From UBA7236 sp035439505 (GTDB lineage Bacteria > Bacteroidota > Bacteroidia > Chitinophagales > BACL12): a stretch of 64,000 nt of DNA. The notes beneath the pieces were generated by a model. That model did no database searches. It saw only the letters and a list, made by a program, of their open reading frames with translations, and was not told the DNA's origin. The DNA lies in assembly GCA_035439505.1 (NCBI GenBank), contig DAORKJ010000009.1, positions 8,005 to 72,004 of the forward strand, written 5' to 3'. This document shows, piece after piece, positions 18,810 through 28,844 of the stretch. Numbering within the stretch: the stretch's first letter is position 1; every line of letters begins with the position of its first letter. Position numbers and translations under genes: made by a program.

Positions 18810-20213
18810 TTATTTAAAATCAGAAACGTCATCTTCTTCAAACCATTTTTTAGTTGAGCTCAACATATTTTTAAGCCAACCCGGTTTTTCAGATTTATTT
18901 TTTTCCGGTTTATGTTCTTCTTGTGTTTCGTTAGCTGTTTCAAATGCATCTTCATTATTGTTATGTTGCATTTCGTTAACAGTTACCGGTTCTTGTTGCA
19001 TCACAGGAACTTCAGTAGTAGTGTTTTGTTGTTCGATTACTACCTGTTCTCTGAAATTTCTGTCCTCCATTCCTTTTAAAATCAGACCAACGGCAGTTGC
19101 ATACATTGGGTGACGAATGTCTTCTGATTTAGATTTTGAAAGGTGTTCGGTTGGAAAACCCACACGGGCATCCATTCCGGTGATATACGAAACTAATTGA
19201 ACAATATGTTTTAACTGCGCACCACCGCCGGTTACTACAATACCACCAATCAATTTTTTATGGAAACCTGAAAGTTTGATTTCATAATACACGTGTTCCA
19301 AAATTTCTTCCATTCTCGCCTGAATAATACGTGCGAGATTTTCCACTTTAATTTCTTTTGGTTCACGACCTTTTAATCCGGTGATAGAAATAATTTCGTT
19401 GTCTTCTGTTTCGGTAGCTAATGCACATCCAAATTTCACTTTTAGAATTTCTGCCTGATTTTTCATAATCATGCAACCTTCTTTAATGTCTTCGGTAATG
19501 ATATTTCCACCTAAAGGGATAACTGCAGTGTGGCGAATAATACCATCTTGAAAAATTGCGATATCAGTAGTTCCACCACCAATATCCACCAATGCAACAC
19601 CGGCTTCTTTTTCTTCTTCGCTCAATACGGAAGCTGAAGATGCCAATGGTTCAAGAATTAAATCGGTAACTTTTAAACCCGCTTTTTCAACGCATTTAAA
19701 AATATTTTTTGCTGCAGAAATTTGTCCGGTGATAATATGGAAATTCGCTTCTAAACGCACACCACTCATACCAATTGGGTCTTTAATTCCCAACTCGCCA
19801 TCCACAATAAATTCCTGAGGTAATACGTGAATAATGCGGTCACCCGGAGGTAAAACCAAGCGATGCATATTTTCAACCATACGGTCGATATCTTCCATTG
19901 AAATCTCGTTCTCCGCATCGTTGCGGGTTAAGATATCACGGTGTTGTAAGCTTTTAATGTGTTGCCCGGCAATTCCCACATATACTTCGCGAATGGTAAC
20001 GCCACTTTTTTGCTCAGCCTCAGCAACAGCAATTCTGATAGCCTCAACTGTTTTGTCGATGTTGGCAACAACGCCACGCATAACGCCAAACGAATCGGCT
20101 TTTCCCATACCAAGCACTTCAATTTTACCATTGTCGGTAATTTGTCCAACAATTGCACAAATTTTTGTTGTGCCGATGTCAAGGCCTGTAATTATCCGGT
20201 TATTCCTGCTCAT
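18810..20213 (-). CDS. ftsA: Cell division protein FtsA
   Basis: This actin-like ATPase tethers FtsZ to the membrane. The 467 residues show TGLDIGTTKICAIVG (phosphate 1), VALVDIGGGTTDIAIF (phosphate 2) and GGIVVTGGGAQLKHI (adenosine). After a low-complexity Gln/Glu linker the C-terminus (PGWLKNMLSSTKKWFEED) looks like the amphipathic membrane-targeting helix. The start overlaps the ftsQ end by 14 bp. The 71-bp spacer to ftsZ holds a 6-bp hairpin (18788-18807) with no strong T-run. Confidence 0.96.
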   Translation of the reverse strand: MSRNNRIITGLDIGTTKICAIVGQITDNGKIEVLGMGKADSFGVMRGVVANIDKTVEAIRIAVAEAEQKSGVTIREVYVGIAGQHIKSLQHRDILTRNDAENEISMEDIDRMVENMHRLVLPPGDRIIHVLPQEFIVDGELGIKDPIGMSGVRLEANFHIITGQISAAKNIFKCVEKAGLKVTDLILEPLASSASVLSEEEKEAGVALVDIGGGTTDIAIFQDGIIRHTAVIPLGGNIITEDIKEGCMIMKNQAEILKVKFGCALATETEDNEIISITGLKGREPKEIKVENLARIIQARMEEILEHVYYEIKLSGFHKKLIGGIVVTGGGAQLKHIVQLVSYITGMDARVGFPTEHLSKSKSEDIRHPMYATAVGLILKGMEDRNFREQVVIEQQNTTTEVPVMQQEPVTVNEMQHNNNEDAFETANETQEEHKPEKNKSEKPGWLKNMLSSTKKWFEEDDVSDFK

Positions 20214-20997
20214 AGTTTATCTTTTTTTCACAAACAATTTGCCCTTTATAATCGAGTTTAATTGTTTCATATTTGTCCCAGCCTGTATAACTCAACCCTT
20301 CCGCATAAAAAATTTCCAGTTTGTGAAATTTTTCTTCCATGTTGTCAATCCCTCCGAACTCAATTTTGTGATCACCCAATTTTGGTATCAACACAAAGCT
20401 TCCATTATCAGCGACGGAAACTTGTTCAATCTGGGCATTCCAGAATGTGTTGTTGTGGATGAACCGTGTTATTGTCAACACGTTTTTGAGCACCGGGGTT
20501 TCAATCATGTTCGAGTTATAAGTGCCTTCTTGTATGTTTCCTGTAACTACAGGTACACGAGTTGTAAATTTACTGCTGATAGGTATCTTATTAGCATTTT
20601 CATTAATATAATAATTCACACCATACTTGTTAATAACCCTTGCAATCGGCTGTTTCTGTACAATTTTGATATGTAAATCACCATTTGCATCTAACCATGT
20701 TTCAGCATCATGCACGTAAGGATCATTTTCCAGTACTTTTTCGATACGACCAACATCAATTTTTTTCAACTGATCACCTTTTACGGAATCACCAAATTGA
20801 TGTAACAAAATTGATTTTACATCTTCATTATCCAAAAAGAACATCCCACTTTCCTGGTCCACCGAAATATCTACATTTTTGCATACCACATCATCCTGTT
20901 TTTTGGCGTTAAAGGAGGTCAATAATACCAAGCCTGTAACGCACGCCACCAGGGTGATTAGACTAAAAATGCGGACTACTTTTTTCTTCCAGCTCAT
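20200..20997 (-). CDS. ftsQ: Cell division protein FtsQ
   Basis: The 265 residues begin with a short basic cytosolic end and one transmembrane helix (IFSLITLVACVTGLVLLTSF). A POTRA-like part follows (CKNVDISVDQESGMFFLDNE to about residue 110), then the beta domain. FtsQ scaffolds the divisome in the periplasm. Sequence divergence from proteobacterial FtsQ is large, as is usual for the phylum, so the call rests on topology plus position between murC and ftsA. It overlaps murC by 4 bp and ftsA by 14 bp. Confidence 0.9.
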   Translation of the reverse strand: MSWKKKVVRIFSLITLVACVTGLVLLTSFNAKKQDDVVCKNVDISVDQESGMFFLDNEDVKSILLHQFGDSVKGDQLKKIDVGRIEKVLENDPYVHDAETWLDANGDLHIKIVQKQPIARVINKYGVNYYINENANKIPISSKFTTRVPVVTGNIQEGTYNSNMIETPVLKNVLTITRFIHNNTFWNAQIEQVSVADNGSFVLIPKLGDHKIEFGGIDNMEEKFHKLEIFYAEGLSYTGWDKYETIKLDYKGQIVCEKKINYEQE

Positions 20998-22340
20998 GCT
21001 TTCAATTTCAGTATTTCGGCTATAGGTTGAACTAATTTATCGATGTCGCCTGCTCCTATCGTACAAATGACATCAAAGTGTGCATTTTTTACTTTTTCCA
21101 ATAACGCTTCTTTACTCAGAATTTGTTTATTCGCATTTTTTACACGCGATAAAATGGTATCTGCTGTAACGCCTTCAATTGGTTCTTCTCTTGCCGGATA
21201 AATGGGCAATAAAATAACTTCATCTGCTAAATCTAAACTTGCTGCAAATCCATCGGCAAGGTCTCGTGTTCTGGTAAATAAATGTGGTTGAAAAATCGCC
21301 GTGATTTTTTTGCCTTTATAAATCTCCCTGACACTTTTCAAAAACATTTTTATTTCTTCCGGGTGATGCGCATAATCATCGATATAAACTGTATTGGTAT
21401 CGCTGTAAATTTTTTCAAAACGGCGATAAATACCTTTGAAATTGTTTAATGCGCTGCTTATTTTTTCAGGGGCTATTCCGAGCTGTAACGCTACAGAAAC
21501 GGCAGCTACAGCATTTTCAATATTATGAATACCGGGGTATTGTAAGGTAAACTGAATGCCATTACTCAATGTGACAATACTACCATCTAAAGTAATGTCG
21601 TAATGTTTAGCATATAAATCTGCTGTTGTATCATTGAGACTGTAGCGCCAAACTTTTTCACGTAAATGCGGAATAATTGGTAAAGTAGATTTTACTACCA
21701 TTAATCCACCTGCTTCCGTTTTATTACCAAATTCGATAAATGCTTTTTCCACTTCTGCCTGAGTGCCATAAATTTCTAAATGGTCGCTGTCAACAGCAGT
21801 TACTACCGTAATGTTTGGAAATAATCGCATAAATGAACGATCATATTCATCTGCTTCAGCAACCAAAACATCATTATCGCCAATCACAAAATTGGAATGA
21901 AAATTCGTACAAATACCACCTAAAAATGCGGTGCAATCATATCCTGAATCTTTTAAAATCCAGGTAATCATTCCCGAAACCGTAGTTTTTCCATGCGAGC
22001 CGGAAACCGCTATGGTAAAGCGTTCTCGGCTAATCATACCCAACACTTCCGAACGCTTATACAAAGGATATTGATGGTCGATAAAATAATTTAATTCCTG
22101 GTGATGTTTCGGAATTGCAGGTGTATAAATAACGATATCAGTTTGTCTGTCGATTAATGCCACACTGTCCTCATAATGAATAAACATTCCCTCCTGCTCT
22201 AACTGTTGTGTGAGAGCAGTACGTGTACGATCATAACCGGAAACATCAGCGCCAAGATATTTAAAATACCTTGCCAATGCGCTCATACCGATGCCGCCAA
22301 TACCTACAAAATATACCCGTTTAATGTTATTTAACTGCAT
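20994..22340 (-). CDS. murC: UDP-N-acetylmuramate--L-alanine ligase
   Basis: The 448-residue cytosolic ligase adds the first L-Ala of the peptidoglycan stem. Features are the N-terminal Rossmann loop FVGIGGIGMSALARYF, the ATP loop VSGSHGKTTVSGMI, the EADEYDRSF segment and the C-terminal IDDYAHHPEEIK. The length is normal. It follows murG by 3 bp and its stop overlaps the ftsQ start by 4 bp. Confidence 0.96.
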   Translation of the reverse strand: MQLNNIKRVYFVGIGGIGMSALARYFKYLGADVSGYDRTRTALTQQLEQEGMFIHYEDSVALIDRQTDIVIYTPAIPKHHQELNYFIDHQYPLYKRSEVLGMISRERFTIAVSGSHGKTTVSGMITWILKDSGYDCTAFLGGICTNFHSNFVIGDNDVLVAEADEYDRSFMRLFPNITVVTAVDSDHLEIYGTQAEVEKAFIEFGNKTEAGGLMVVKSTLPIIPHLREKVWRYSLNDTTADLYAKHYDITLDGSIVTLSNGIQFTLQYPGIHNIENAVAAVSVALQLGIAPEKISSALNNFKGIYRRFEKIYSDTNTVYIDDYAHHPEEIKMFLKSVREIYKGKKITAIFQPHLFTRTRDLADGFAASLDLADEVILLPIYPAREEPIEGVTADTILSRVKNANKQILSKEALLEKVKNAHFDVICTIGAGDIDKLVQPIAEILKLKA

Positions 22341-22343
22341 ATA

Positions 22344-23450
22344 TTAATTTACGCCCGGAATTAATTTAAATACTTCATCAACAATTCGCTCTGCTGCATC
22401 TTCAATAGCAAAAGCTTTTATATTATTACTTAATGTTGTTCGTTTATTTTCGTCATTTAACAATTGTAATGCAGCGGGAATAAGTTGTTCCTGCGCATGT
22501 TTATCGCTAATATGTATGGCTGCATTTCCTTCCACTAATGCCATTGCATTTTTTGTCTGATGGTCTTCAGCAGCAGCCGGAAAAGGCACCAGAATAACGG
22601 GTTTGCCTACCAAACACAATTCAGATATAGCAATAGCTCCGGCTCTTGAAACAATTACATCGGCAGCTGCATAAGCATGGTCGATATTGGAAATAAAATC
22701 AAACACTTTTACATTATCATAACCTCTAGCTGCTTGTTTACAGCTTTCAAACATTAATGTACCAGTCTGCCAAATCACCTGAATTTTTTGCTCCTTGAAA
22801 TAATCTAATCCACCCATTAAACAATTATTCAATGTTCGTGAACCGAGACTACCTCCGACAATTAATAAAATTTTGCTGTCTAAATCAAGGTCAAAATCCT
22901 TTCTCGCTTTTTCAGGTTTTACATTACATAAAACGATATTTTGTCGTACCGGATTTCCTGTTTTTACCACTTTTTCTTTAGGGAAAAATTTATCCATGCC
23001 GTCATAAGCAACGCAAACTGTTTTTGCTTTTCGCGATAAAATTTTATTCGTAACTCCGGGAAAAGAATTTTGCTCTTGGATAATAGCCGGAACACCATTG
23101 CGCATTGCAGCGTTAAGTGATGGTCCGCTCGCAAACCCGCCTGTACCAATAGCTACATCCGGTCTAAATGATTTCACTATCGACCCTGCTTTAAAATAAC
23201 TGGCAATTAATTTAAAAGGGAAACTCAGGTTGCGCATATCTAATCCGCGATGAAATCCGCTAATCCATAAACCTTCAATTCGGTAACCTGCTTTAGGCAC
23301 CTTTTCCATTTCCATTTTATTTTCAGCGCCCACAAATAATATATTCGCATCGGGGCGACGACGTTTAATTTCGTTGGCAATAGCAATGGCAGGAAATATA
23401 TGACCTCCTGTTCCACCACCACTAATTAATATGTTTATTGCCTTTTGCAT
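22344..23450 (-). CDS. murG: UDP-GlcNAc:lipid I N-acetylglucosaminyltransferase
   Basis: The 368-residue GT28 enzyme converts lipid I to lipid II on the inner face of the membrane. It has the G-loops ISGGGTGGHIFPAIAIANE at the start and IVGGSLGSRTLN in the middle, and the donor site SRAGAIAISELCLVGKPVIL. Its start shares one base with the ftsW stop (23450), and murC follows after 3 bp. Confidence 0.96.
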   Translation of the reverse strand: MQKAINILISGGGTGGHIFPAIAIANEIKRRRPDANILFVGAENKMEMEKVPKAGYRIEGLWISGFHRGLDMRNLSFPFKLIASYFKAGSIVKSFRPDVAIGTGGFASGPSLNAAMRNGVPAIIQEQNSFPGVTNKILSRKAKTVCVAYDGMDKFFPKEKVVKTGNPVRQNIVLCNVKPEKARKDFDLDLDSKILLIVGGSLGSRTLNNCLMGGLDYFKEQKIQVIWQTGTLMFESCKQAARGYDNVKVFDFISNIDHAYAAADVIVSRAGAIAISELCLVGKPVILVPFPAAAEDHQTKNAMALVEGNAAIHISDKHAQEQLIPAALQLLNDENKRTTLSNNIKAFAIEDAAERIVDEVFKLIPGVN

Positions 23451-24718
23451 TAGGCTTTTGTTTTTTTATTTGTTGTTGATATTGCATCTACTGCCATATC
23501 TTCTAATACTATTTCATCCTCTTCCATTACATTTTCAGCAATTTCTTCCATTCCTTCTGCCTGATTGATTTCCTCTTCTTCTTTCATTTCAATTTCTCTG
23601 CTCACACTCAAAATAATTCCAATACTCAAACTGGTGAACCAAAGTGAAGTTCCACCCATGCTCACCAACGGCAATGTTAAACCGGTTGTCGGCAATAAAT
23701 GCACGGCAACGCCCATATTTACAAATGCCTGAATAGTTAAAACTAATCCTAAACCAACGGCAAGTAATGCACCAAAACTACTCGGTGCTTTTGCCACAAT
23801 TTTTATACATCGATAAAGAAATACGAGATATAGAAAAATAATAAATATGCCTCCTATCATGCCATACTCTTCAATAATTGTTGCATAAATAAAATCCGCG
23901 TAAGGGTATGGGAGAAAATCTTTTTGTGTAGAATTTCCAGGGCCAACACCAAAAATCATCCCTTTAGCGATGGCGATTTTAGCCTGATCTGTCTGAAAAG
24001 AATCATCTTCTGTTCCTCCATTTATAAAACTTTCCACACGTGAATTCCATGTCCCCAAACGACCAACATCCGGTAATAAATAGGATAATCCAATAATAAT
24101 TCCCAATAAAACAATACCTGCTCCAACCGTGAGCATGATATATTTAAATTTTACTCTTCCAACAAACATTAATACAATACAGGAAAAAAATAATACGCTT
24201 GCTGTAGATAAATTTTCCGGTAATATCAATGCACAAATAATAGCTATAGGTAATATCACCGGGATAAACGCTTCTTTAAAAGATTCAATTTTTTCCTGTT
24301 TTTTTGACAACACCCTTGCCGTATACATAATCAATGCAAACCTTGCCAAATCGGATGTTTGGAAGGTAAGATTAATTACAGGAAGTGTAATCCACCGTGA
24401 AGCATCATTAACTTCCGGAGCAATAGTCATTGTATAAATTAACGCAGGAACACTCAACCATAACAAAATTTGCGCAATACGACTATAATATTTATATGGG
24501 ATAAGGTGACTGAGATACATCAACAAAATACCAAACACCATAATAATAAAGTGTTTGATTAAATAATACTCTGTATTTCCACCGGCCGATTTATATGCCA
24601 GTGTTTCTGTTGAGCTATAGACAGCCAGCAGCGAAACCACTGAAAGTACAAAAACAACCAGCCATATATAACGGTCGCCTTTGACTTTACTTAATAAAAA
24701 TGTTACCGGTTTCGACAT
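23450..24718 (-). CDS. ftsW: Peptidoglycan glycosyltransferase / division protein FtsW
   Basis: This SEDS-family membrane protein of 422 residues has about ten helices. Conserved loops include WITLPVINLTFQTSDLARFA and GMIFGVGPGNSTQKDFLPYP, then ADFIYATIIEEYGMIGG. It polymerises lipid II with FtsI at the septum. The C-terminal 50 residues form a very acidic cytosolic tail (MEEIAENVMEEDEIVLED), longer than in most relatives. It lies between murD and murG. Confidence 0.95.
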   Translation of the reverse strand: MSKPVTFLLSKVKGDRYIWLVVFVLSVVSLLAVYSSTETLAYKSAGGNTEYYLIKHFIIMVFGILLMYLSHLIPYKYYSRIAQILLWLSVPALIYTMTIAPEVNDASRWITLPVINLTFQTSDLARFALIMYTARVLSKKQEKIESFKEAFIPVILPIAIICALILPENLSTASVLFFSCIVLMFVGRVKFKYIMLTVGAGIVLLGIIIGLSYLLPDVGRLGTWNSRVESFINGGTEDDSFQTDQAKIAIAKGMIFGVGPGNSTQKDFLPYPYADFIYATIIEEYGMIGGIFIIFLYLVFLYRCIKIVAKAPSSFGALLAVGLGLVLTIQAFVNMGVAVHLLPTTGLTLPLVSMGGTSLWFTSLSIGIILSVSREIEMKEEEEINQAEGMEEIAENVMEEDEIVLEDMAVDAISTTNKKTKA

Positions 24719-24736
24719 CTTACCTTTTTGTGAATA

Positions 24737-26083
24737 TTATAATTCGCGAACGCGCGCTTTAAATTGATTACCTCTGTCTTCAAAATTTTCAAATAAATCA
24801 AATGAAGCACAAGCAGGTGATAATAAAACAACATCACCATTGTTGCCAAGGCGATAAGCCATTTCAACACAATCGCGCATGCTTTCAGTATTTACCACAA
24901 TATCTACCAGTTTGCTAAATGCCTGTTGTATGCGGGTATTATCTTTTCCAAGACAAACAATAGCTTTCACTTTCTTTTTTACTAAATCAGTAATAAGCGA
25001 ATAATCGTTGCCTTTGTCGATACCACCAACAATCCAGATTACCGGTTTAGTTTGGCTTTCGAGTGCATACCATGTGCTGTTTACATTGGTAGCTTTTGAA
25101 TCGTTAATAAATTCGATGCCATGTACCTGAGCAACAAATTCTAAACGATGTTCCAGTGTTGTAAAATCCGAAAAACTCTCGCGAATGTTTTCGTTGTTCA
25201 ACCCAAGTAATTTTCCACTGATGCCTGCGGCCATCGTGTTGTACTGGTTGTGTTTTCCTTGTAGCGCTAATTCGTTAATGGTCATTGTAAATTTGTTTTG
25301 GTTGATTTGAATTTGTATTTGGTTATCTGCAACCCAGGCGCCTTCACCTTGTCGGTCATCCAATGTGAATGGTAATACCTTTGGGCCGTTGTTATTATTA
25401 ATTTCTTTATTTAATGTTTCAGTTATAACAACATCATCGGCATTATATATGAAATAATCGCCGGCAGTTTGATTCATTTTGATTCTGAATTTAGATGCCA
25501 CATATCGCTCGAACTGATATTCATAACTATCTAAATGGTCTGGTGTTATATTTAATAAAATCGAGATATAAGGTTTAAATGTTACGGCATCGTCTAATTG
25601 AAAATTGCTGATTTCCAATACATAGTATTCATGTTTGCCGTTAGCTACCAATTCAGCAAAACTTTTCCCGATATTCCCTCCAATTGCCACATTTAATCCC
25701 GCCTTTTGCAACATGTGAAAAGTAAGTGATGTGCATGTCGATTTGCCGTTACTTCCTGTTATGGCAATTACTTTGCCTTCACAATATCTCCAGGCAAATT
25801 CAATCTCTCCAACTACAGGAATGTTGCGTTCCCGTATTTTTTTCATCACTTCGTACTTTTCCTGAATGCCCGGGCTTTTTATTATTTCATCAGCTGCAAA
25901 AATGATATCGTAACTATGTGTTCCTTCTTCAAATGTTATCCCTTCTTCCTGTAATTTATTTTTATATACTTCTTTTATTTTACCCTTGTCGCTCACAAAC
26001 ACGTCGAACCCTTTGCGCTTTGCTAAAATAGCAGCACCTGTTCCGCTTTCGCCTGATCCGAGTATGACAAGTTTTTTGTTCAT
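24737..26083 (-). CDS. murD: UDP-N-acetylmuramoylalanine--D-glutamate ligase
   Basis: The 448-residue ligase adds D-Glu. Features are VILGSGESGTGAAILAKRKG at the start, the ATP loop ITGSNGKSTCTSLTF (GSNGKST in place of the commoner GTNGKTT), FINDSKATNVNST and WIVGGIDKGNDY. The start base overlaps the mraY stop by one base (26083), which implies translational coupling. Confidence 0.95.
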   Translation of the reverse strand: MNKKLVILGSGESGTGAAILAKRKGFDVFVSDKGKIKEVYKNKLQEEGITFEEGTHSYDIIFAADEIIKSPGIQEKYEVMKKIRERNIPVVGEIEFAWRYCEGKVIAITGSNGKSTCTSLTFHMLQKAGLNVAIGGNIGKSFAELVANGKHEYYVLEISNFQLDDAVTFKPYISILLNITPDHLDSYEYQFERYVASKFRIKMNQTAGDYFIYNADDVVITETLNKEINNNNGPKVLPFTLDDRQGEGAWVADNQIQIQINQNKFTMTINELALQGKHNQYNTMAAGISGKLLGLNNENIRESFSDFTTLEHRLEFVAQVHGIEFINDSKATNVNSTWYALESQTKPVIWIVGGIDKGNDYSLITDLVKKKVKAIVCLGKDNTRIQQAFSKLVDIVVNTESMRDCVEMAYRLGNNGDVVLLSPACASFDLFENFEDRGNQFKARVREL

Positions 26084-27387
26084 TATCTCACCTTAAGAGT
26101 AACAATTGATACGATGGCTAACAAAATGGTGATAATCCAAAAGCGTGTTACAATTTTTGTTTCGAACATGCCTTTTTTCTGATAATGGTGATGCAGCGGA
26201 CTCATTAAAAATATTCTTCTGCCTTCACCATATTTCTTTTTAGTATATTTAAAATAACTCACCTGAATCATGACACTTAAATTTTCCACTAAGAAAATGC
26301 CACATAAAACAGGTATTAATAATTCTTTGCGAATAACAATTGCGAGAGAAGCAATTATACCTCCAATTGTTAAACTTCCGGTATCGCCCATAAATACTTG
26401 TGCAGGGAAAGCATTATACCATAAGAAACCGATACATGCTCCGATTAATGCTGCACTAAATACTACCAATTCACCTGAATCTGGTATGTACATGATATTC
26501 AGGTAATCACTTAAAATGGCGTTACCCGCTATATAGGCAAATATTAATAAGGTTAATACTATGATTGTTGATGTTCCTGCGGCTAATCCATCAAGTCCAT
26601 CTGTCAAATTAGCACCATTCGAAACGGCCGTGATAATGATGATAATAATTAATACAAATACTAAAGGGAATAACCACTTTTTAGTATCATCACTTGCCCA
26701 TCCTACCAGCCATTCGTAATCGAACTCATTATTTTTTACTAATGGAATAGTAGATTTTGTTGAGCGCGTATCATGACTAAAAAATTTAGTGCCTTCAGCG
26801 TTTAACATGCCTGAACCTTCTAACCGAACATCATTGGCAGCATACGATTCAACCGGTCTTCCAACAGGCTGACCATTTTCTACCTCATACACATAAATAT
26901 TATCGTAGTCACGTAATTTAATATCATCAGAAAAATATAATACCAAACCTACAATGGCTCCAAGTCCAACCTGGCCCATTACTTTAAACTTGCCTCGAAG
27001 TCCTTCCTTATTTTTTTTGAAGACTTTAATATAATCATCCAAAAATCCGATTAAACCCATCCACACTGTCACAATTAACATCAACAGCACATAAATATTT
27101 TTTAAATCGGCCAATAATAAAACCGGAATTAACAAGGCTAGAATAATAATAATTCCACCCATTGTTGGTGTACCTTTTTTACTTAACTGTCCTTCCAATC
27201 CTAAATCACGAACCGATTCACCAATTTGTTGTTTTTGTAAAAACTTGATAATTCTTTTTCCGATAATCAGCGAAATAATTAATGATAACAATACCGCCAT
27301 ACCTGCTCTGAATGAGAGGTATTGAAACATCCCGGCGCCGGGAAAATCATATTGTTGGTCGAGCCAGTTAAAAAAATAGTATAACAT
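26083..27387 (-). CDS. mraY: Phospho-N-acetylmuramoyl-pentapeptide transferase
   Basis: This integral membrane enzyme makes lipid I from UDP-MurNAc-pentapeptide and undecaprenyl phosphate. Catalytic motifs are GFLDDYIKV, NLTDGLDGLAAG, FMGDTGSLTIGG and SPLHHHYQKKG. It has 434 residues against about 360 in E. coli. The difference is an extra hydrophilic loop of roughly 80 residues after KLRDYDNIYVYEVENGQPVG, which is common in Bacteroidota MraY. It shares single bases with both neighbours' coding ends. Confidence 0.96.
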   Translation of the reverse strand: MLYYFFNWLDQQYDFPGAGMFQYLSFRAGMAVLLSLIISLIIGKRIIKFLQKQQIGESVRDLGLEGQLSKKGTPTMGGIIIILALLIPVLLLADLKNIYVLLMLIVTVWMGLIGFLDDYIKVFKKNKEGLRGKFKVMGQVGLGAIVGLVLYFSDDIKLRDYDNIYVYEVENGQPVGRPVESYAANDVRLEGSGMLNAEGTKFFSHDTRSTKSTIPLVKNNEFDYEWLVGWASDDTKKWLFPLVFVLIIIIIITAVSNGANLTDGLDGLAAGTSTIIVLTLLIFAYIAGNAILSDYLNIMYIPDSGELVVFSAALIGACIGFLWYNAFPAQVFMGDTGSLTIGGIIASLAIVIRKELLIPVLCGIFLVENLSVMIQVSYFKYTKKKYGEGRRIFLMSPLHHHYQKKGMFETKIVTRFWIITILLAIVSIVTLKVR

Positions 27388-28844
27388 TATCGAGACAGGG
27401 TTTTGAAGGTTTCAGAAAGTATTTGTTTATCGTCGAAAGGGTATTTCACACCTTTTATTTCCTGATATTTTTCATGGCCTTTTCCGGCAACACAAATCAC
27501 ATCACCAGGTTTTGCCAACATCACGGCAGTTTTTATTGCTTCTTTCCTATCTGTAATGGATAAACTTTTTTTAATTAAATCGCCACTCAATCCACTTTCC
27601 ATTTCATGAATAATTGTCTCCGGTTGCTCGCTGCGCGGATTGTCGGATGTTAATATCGCTTTATCACTTAATTGCGCTGCCACTTTTGCCATTACCGGCC
27701 GTTTCGTTTTATCTCGATCACCGCCACAACCAACCAGTGTAATAAGCTGTTGGTCCTTTTTGAGCATGCTGCGAACGGTTGACAATAATTTTTCAACCGC
27801 ATCAGGTGTATGGGCATAATCTACAATACCGGTAATACTGTCATTTTCGGAATACACAATATCAAAGCGTCCTTCTACAGGTTTTTGTTTGCTGAGTGCA
27901 GTAAGTACTTCGTTTTTATTAAATCCCAATAATATACCTATAGCATAAACGGACAATAAATTCCATGCATTAAATTCTCCCAATAAATTGGAATGAAATT
28001 CAGCACCATCTAAATTTAATACCAGTCCGGTAATTACATTTTCCTTTATTTGTGCTTTAAAATTGGCAGGTCCTTTAACTGAAAAAGTATATTTAGCTGC
28101 AGCACAATTTTGTAACATTACTTCTCCATTGCGGTCGTCGCTGTTCACTAAAGCAAAAGCCGTTTTGGGTAATGCGTCAAAAAACATTTTTTTAGCACTG
28201 AGGTAATGACTAAATGTTTTATGATAATCTAAATGGTCGTGGGTAATATTGGTAAAAACGCCACCGGTAAATTGTAATCCTGCAATACGGTGTTGATGCG
28301 CTGCATGTGAACTCACTTCCATAAATACATAATCACATCCCGCATCTACCATTTGCGCTAACAACGCATTTAATTGCACCGGGTCGGGTGTAGTATGCGT
28401 TGAAGGGATGATAGTATCATGAATTTTATTTTCTACAGTTGAAATTAATCCAACTTTAAATCCTAAATCGCGCAATAAATGATAAGCAAGTGTTGCTGTT
28501 GTGGTTTTGCCGTTAGTACCTGTAATACCAATTAATTTTATTTGCGTGGAAGGGAAATCATAAAATGCATGTGCCAATTTTCCCAACGATTCAGCAGCAT
28601 TTTTAACAATAATAAATGGTAATTCAGTAACAATTCCTGCTCTGTTTTCAGCAATAATAGCACTGGCACCTGAAGCAATTGCCTTATCAATAAATTGATG
28701 TCCGTCGACAGTTGTTCCTTTAACGGCAACAAATACATATCCGGGTTTCACTTGACGACTGTCGGAAGTGATACCTGCAATAGGGATATCGTTTGCTATT
28801 GCTATATTGCCTAAAACGGATAATATGTTATTTAACTGTTTCAA
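27387..28844 (-). CDS. murE: UDP-MurNAc-L-alanyl-D-glutamate--2,6-diaminopimelate ligase
   Basis: The 485 residues contain the ATP loop GITGTNGKTTTATLAYHLL, the TTPDP substrate segment and the specificity motif TSDNPRSEQP. DNPR is the meso-diaminopimelate form, so the cell wall should be of the mDAP type. The enzyme acts in the cytosol at the third stem residue. It overlaps ftsI by 4 bp and abuts mraY. murF is not in this cluster. Confidence 0.96.
   Translation of the reverse strand: MKQLNNILSVLGNIAIANDIPIAGITSDSRQVKPGYVFVAVKGTTVDGHQFIDKAIASGASAIIAENRAGIVTELPFIIVKNAAESLGKLAHAFYDFPSTQIKLIGITGTNGKTTTATLAYHLLRDLGFKVGLISTVENKIHDTIIPSTHTTPDPVQLNALLAQMVDAGCDYVFMEVSSHAAHQHRIAGLQFTGGVFTNITHDHLDYHKTFSHYLSAKKMFFDALPKTAFALVNSDDRNGEVMLQNCAAAKYTFSVKGPANFKAQIKENVITGLVLNLDGAEFHSNLLGEFNAWNLLSVYAIGILLGFNKNEVLTALSKQKPVEGRFDIVYSENDSITGIVDYAHTPDAVEKLLSTVRSMLKKDQQLITLVGCGGDRDKTKRPVMAKVAAQLSDKAILTSDNPRSEQPETIIHEMESGLSGDLIKKSLSITDRKEAIKTAVMLAKPGDVICVAGKGHEKYQEIKGVKYPFDDKQILSETFKTLSR

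Noticed and set aside
19834..20676. A 280-codon plus-strand frame opposite ftsA and ftsQ.
   Set aside because: It is antisense to two certain genes and has hydrophobic, frame-shadow composition. No promoter or domain supports it.
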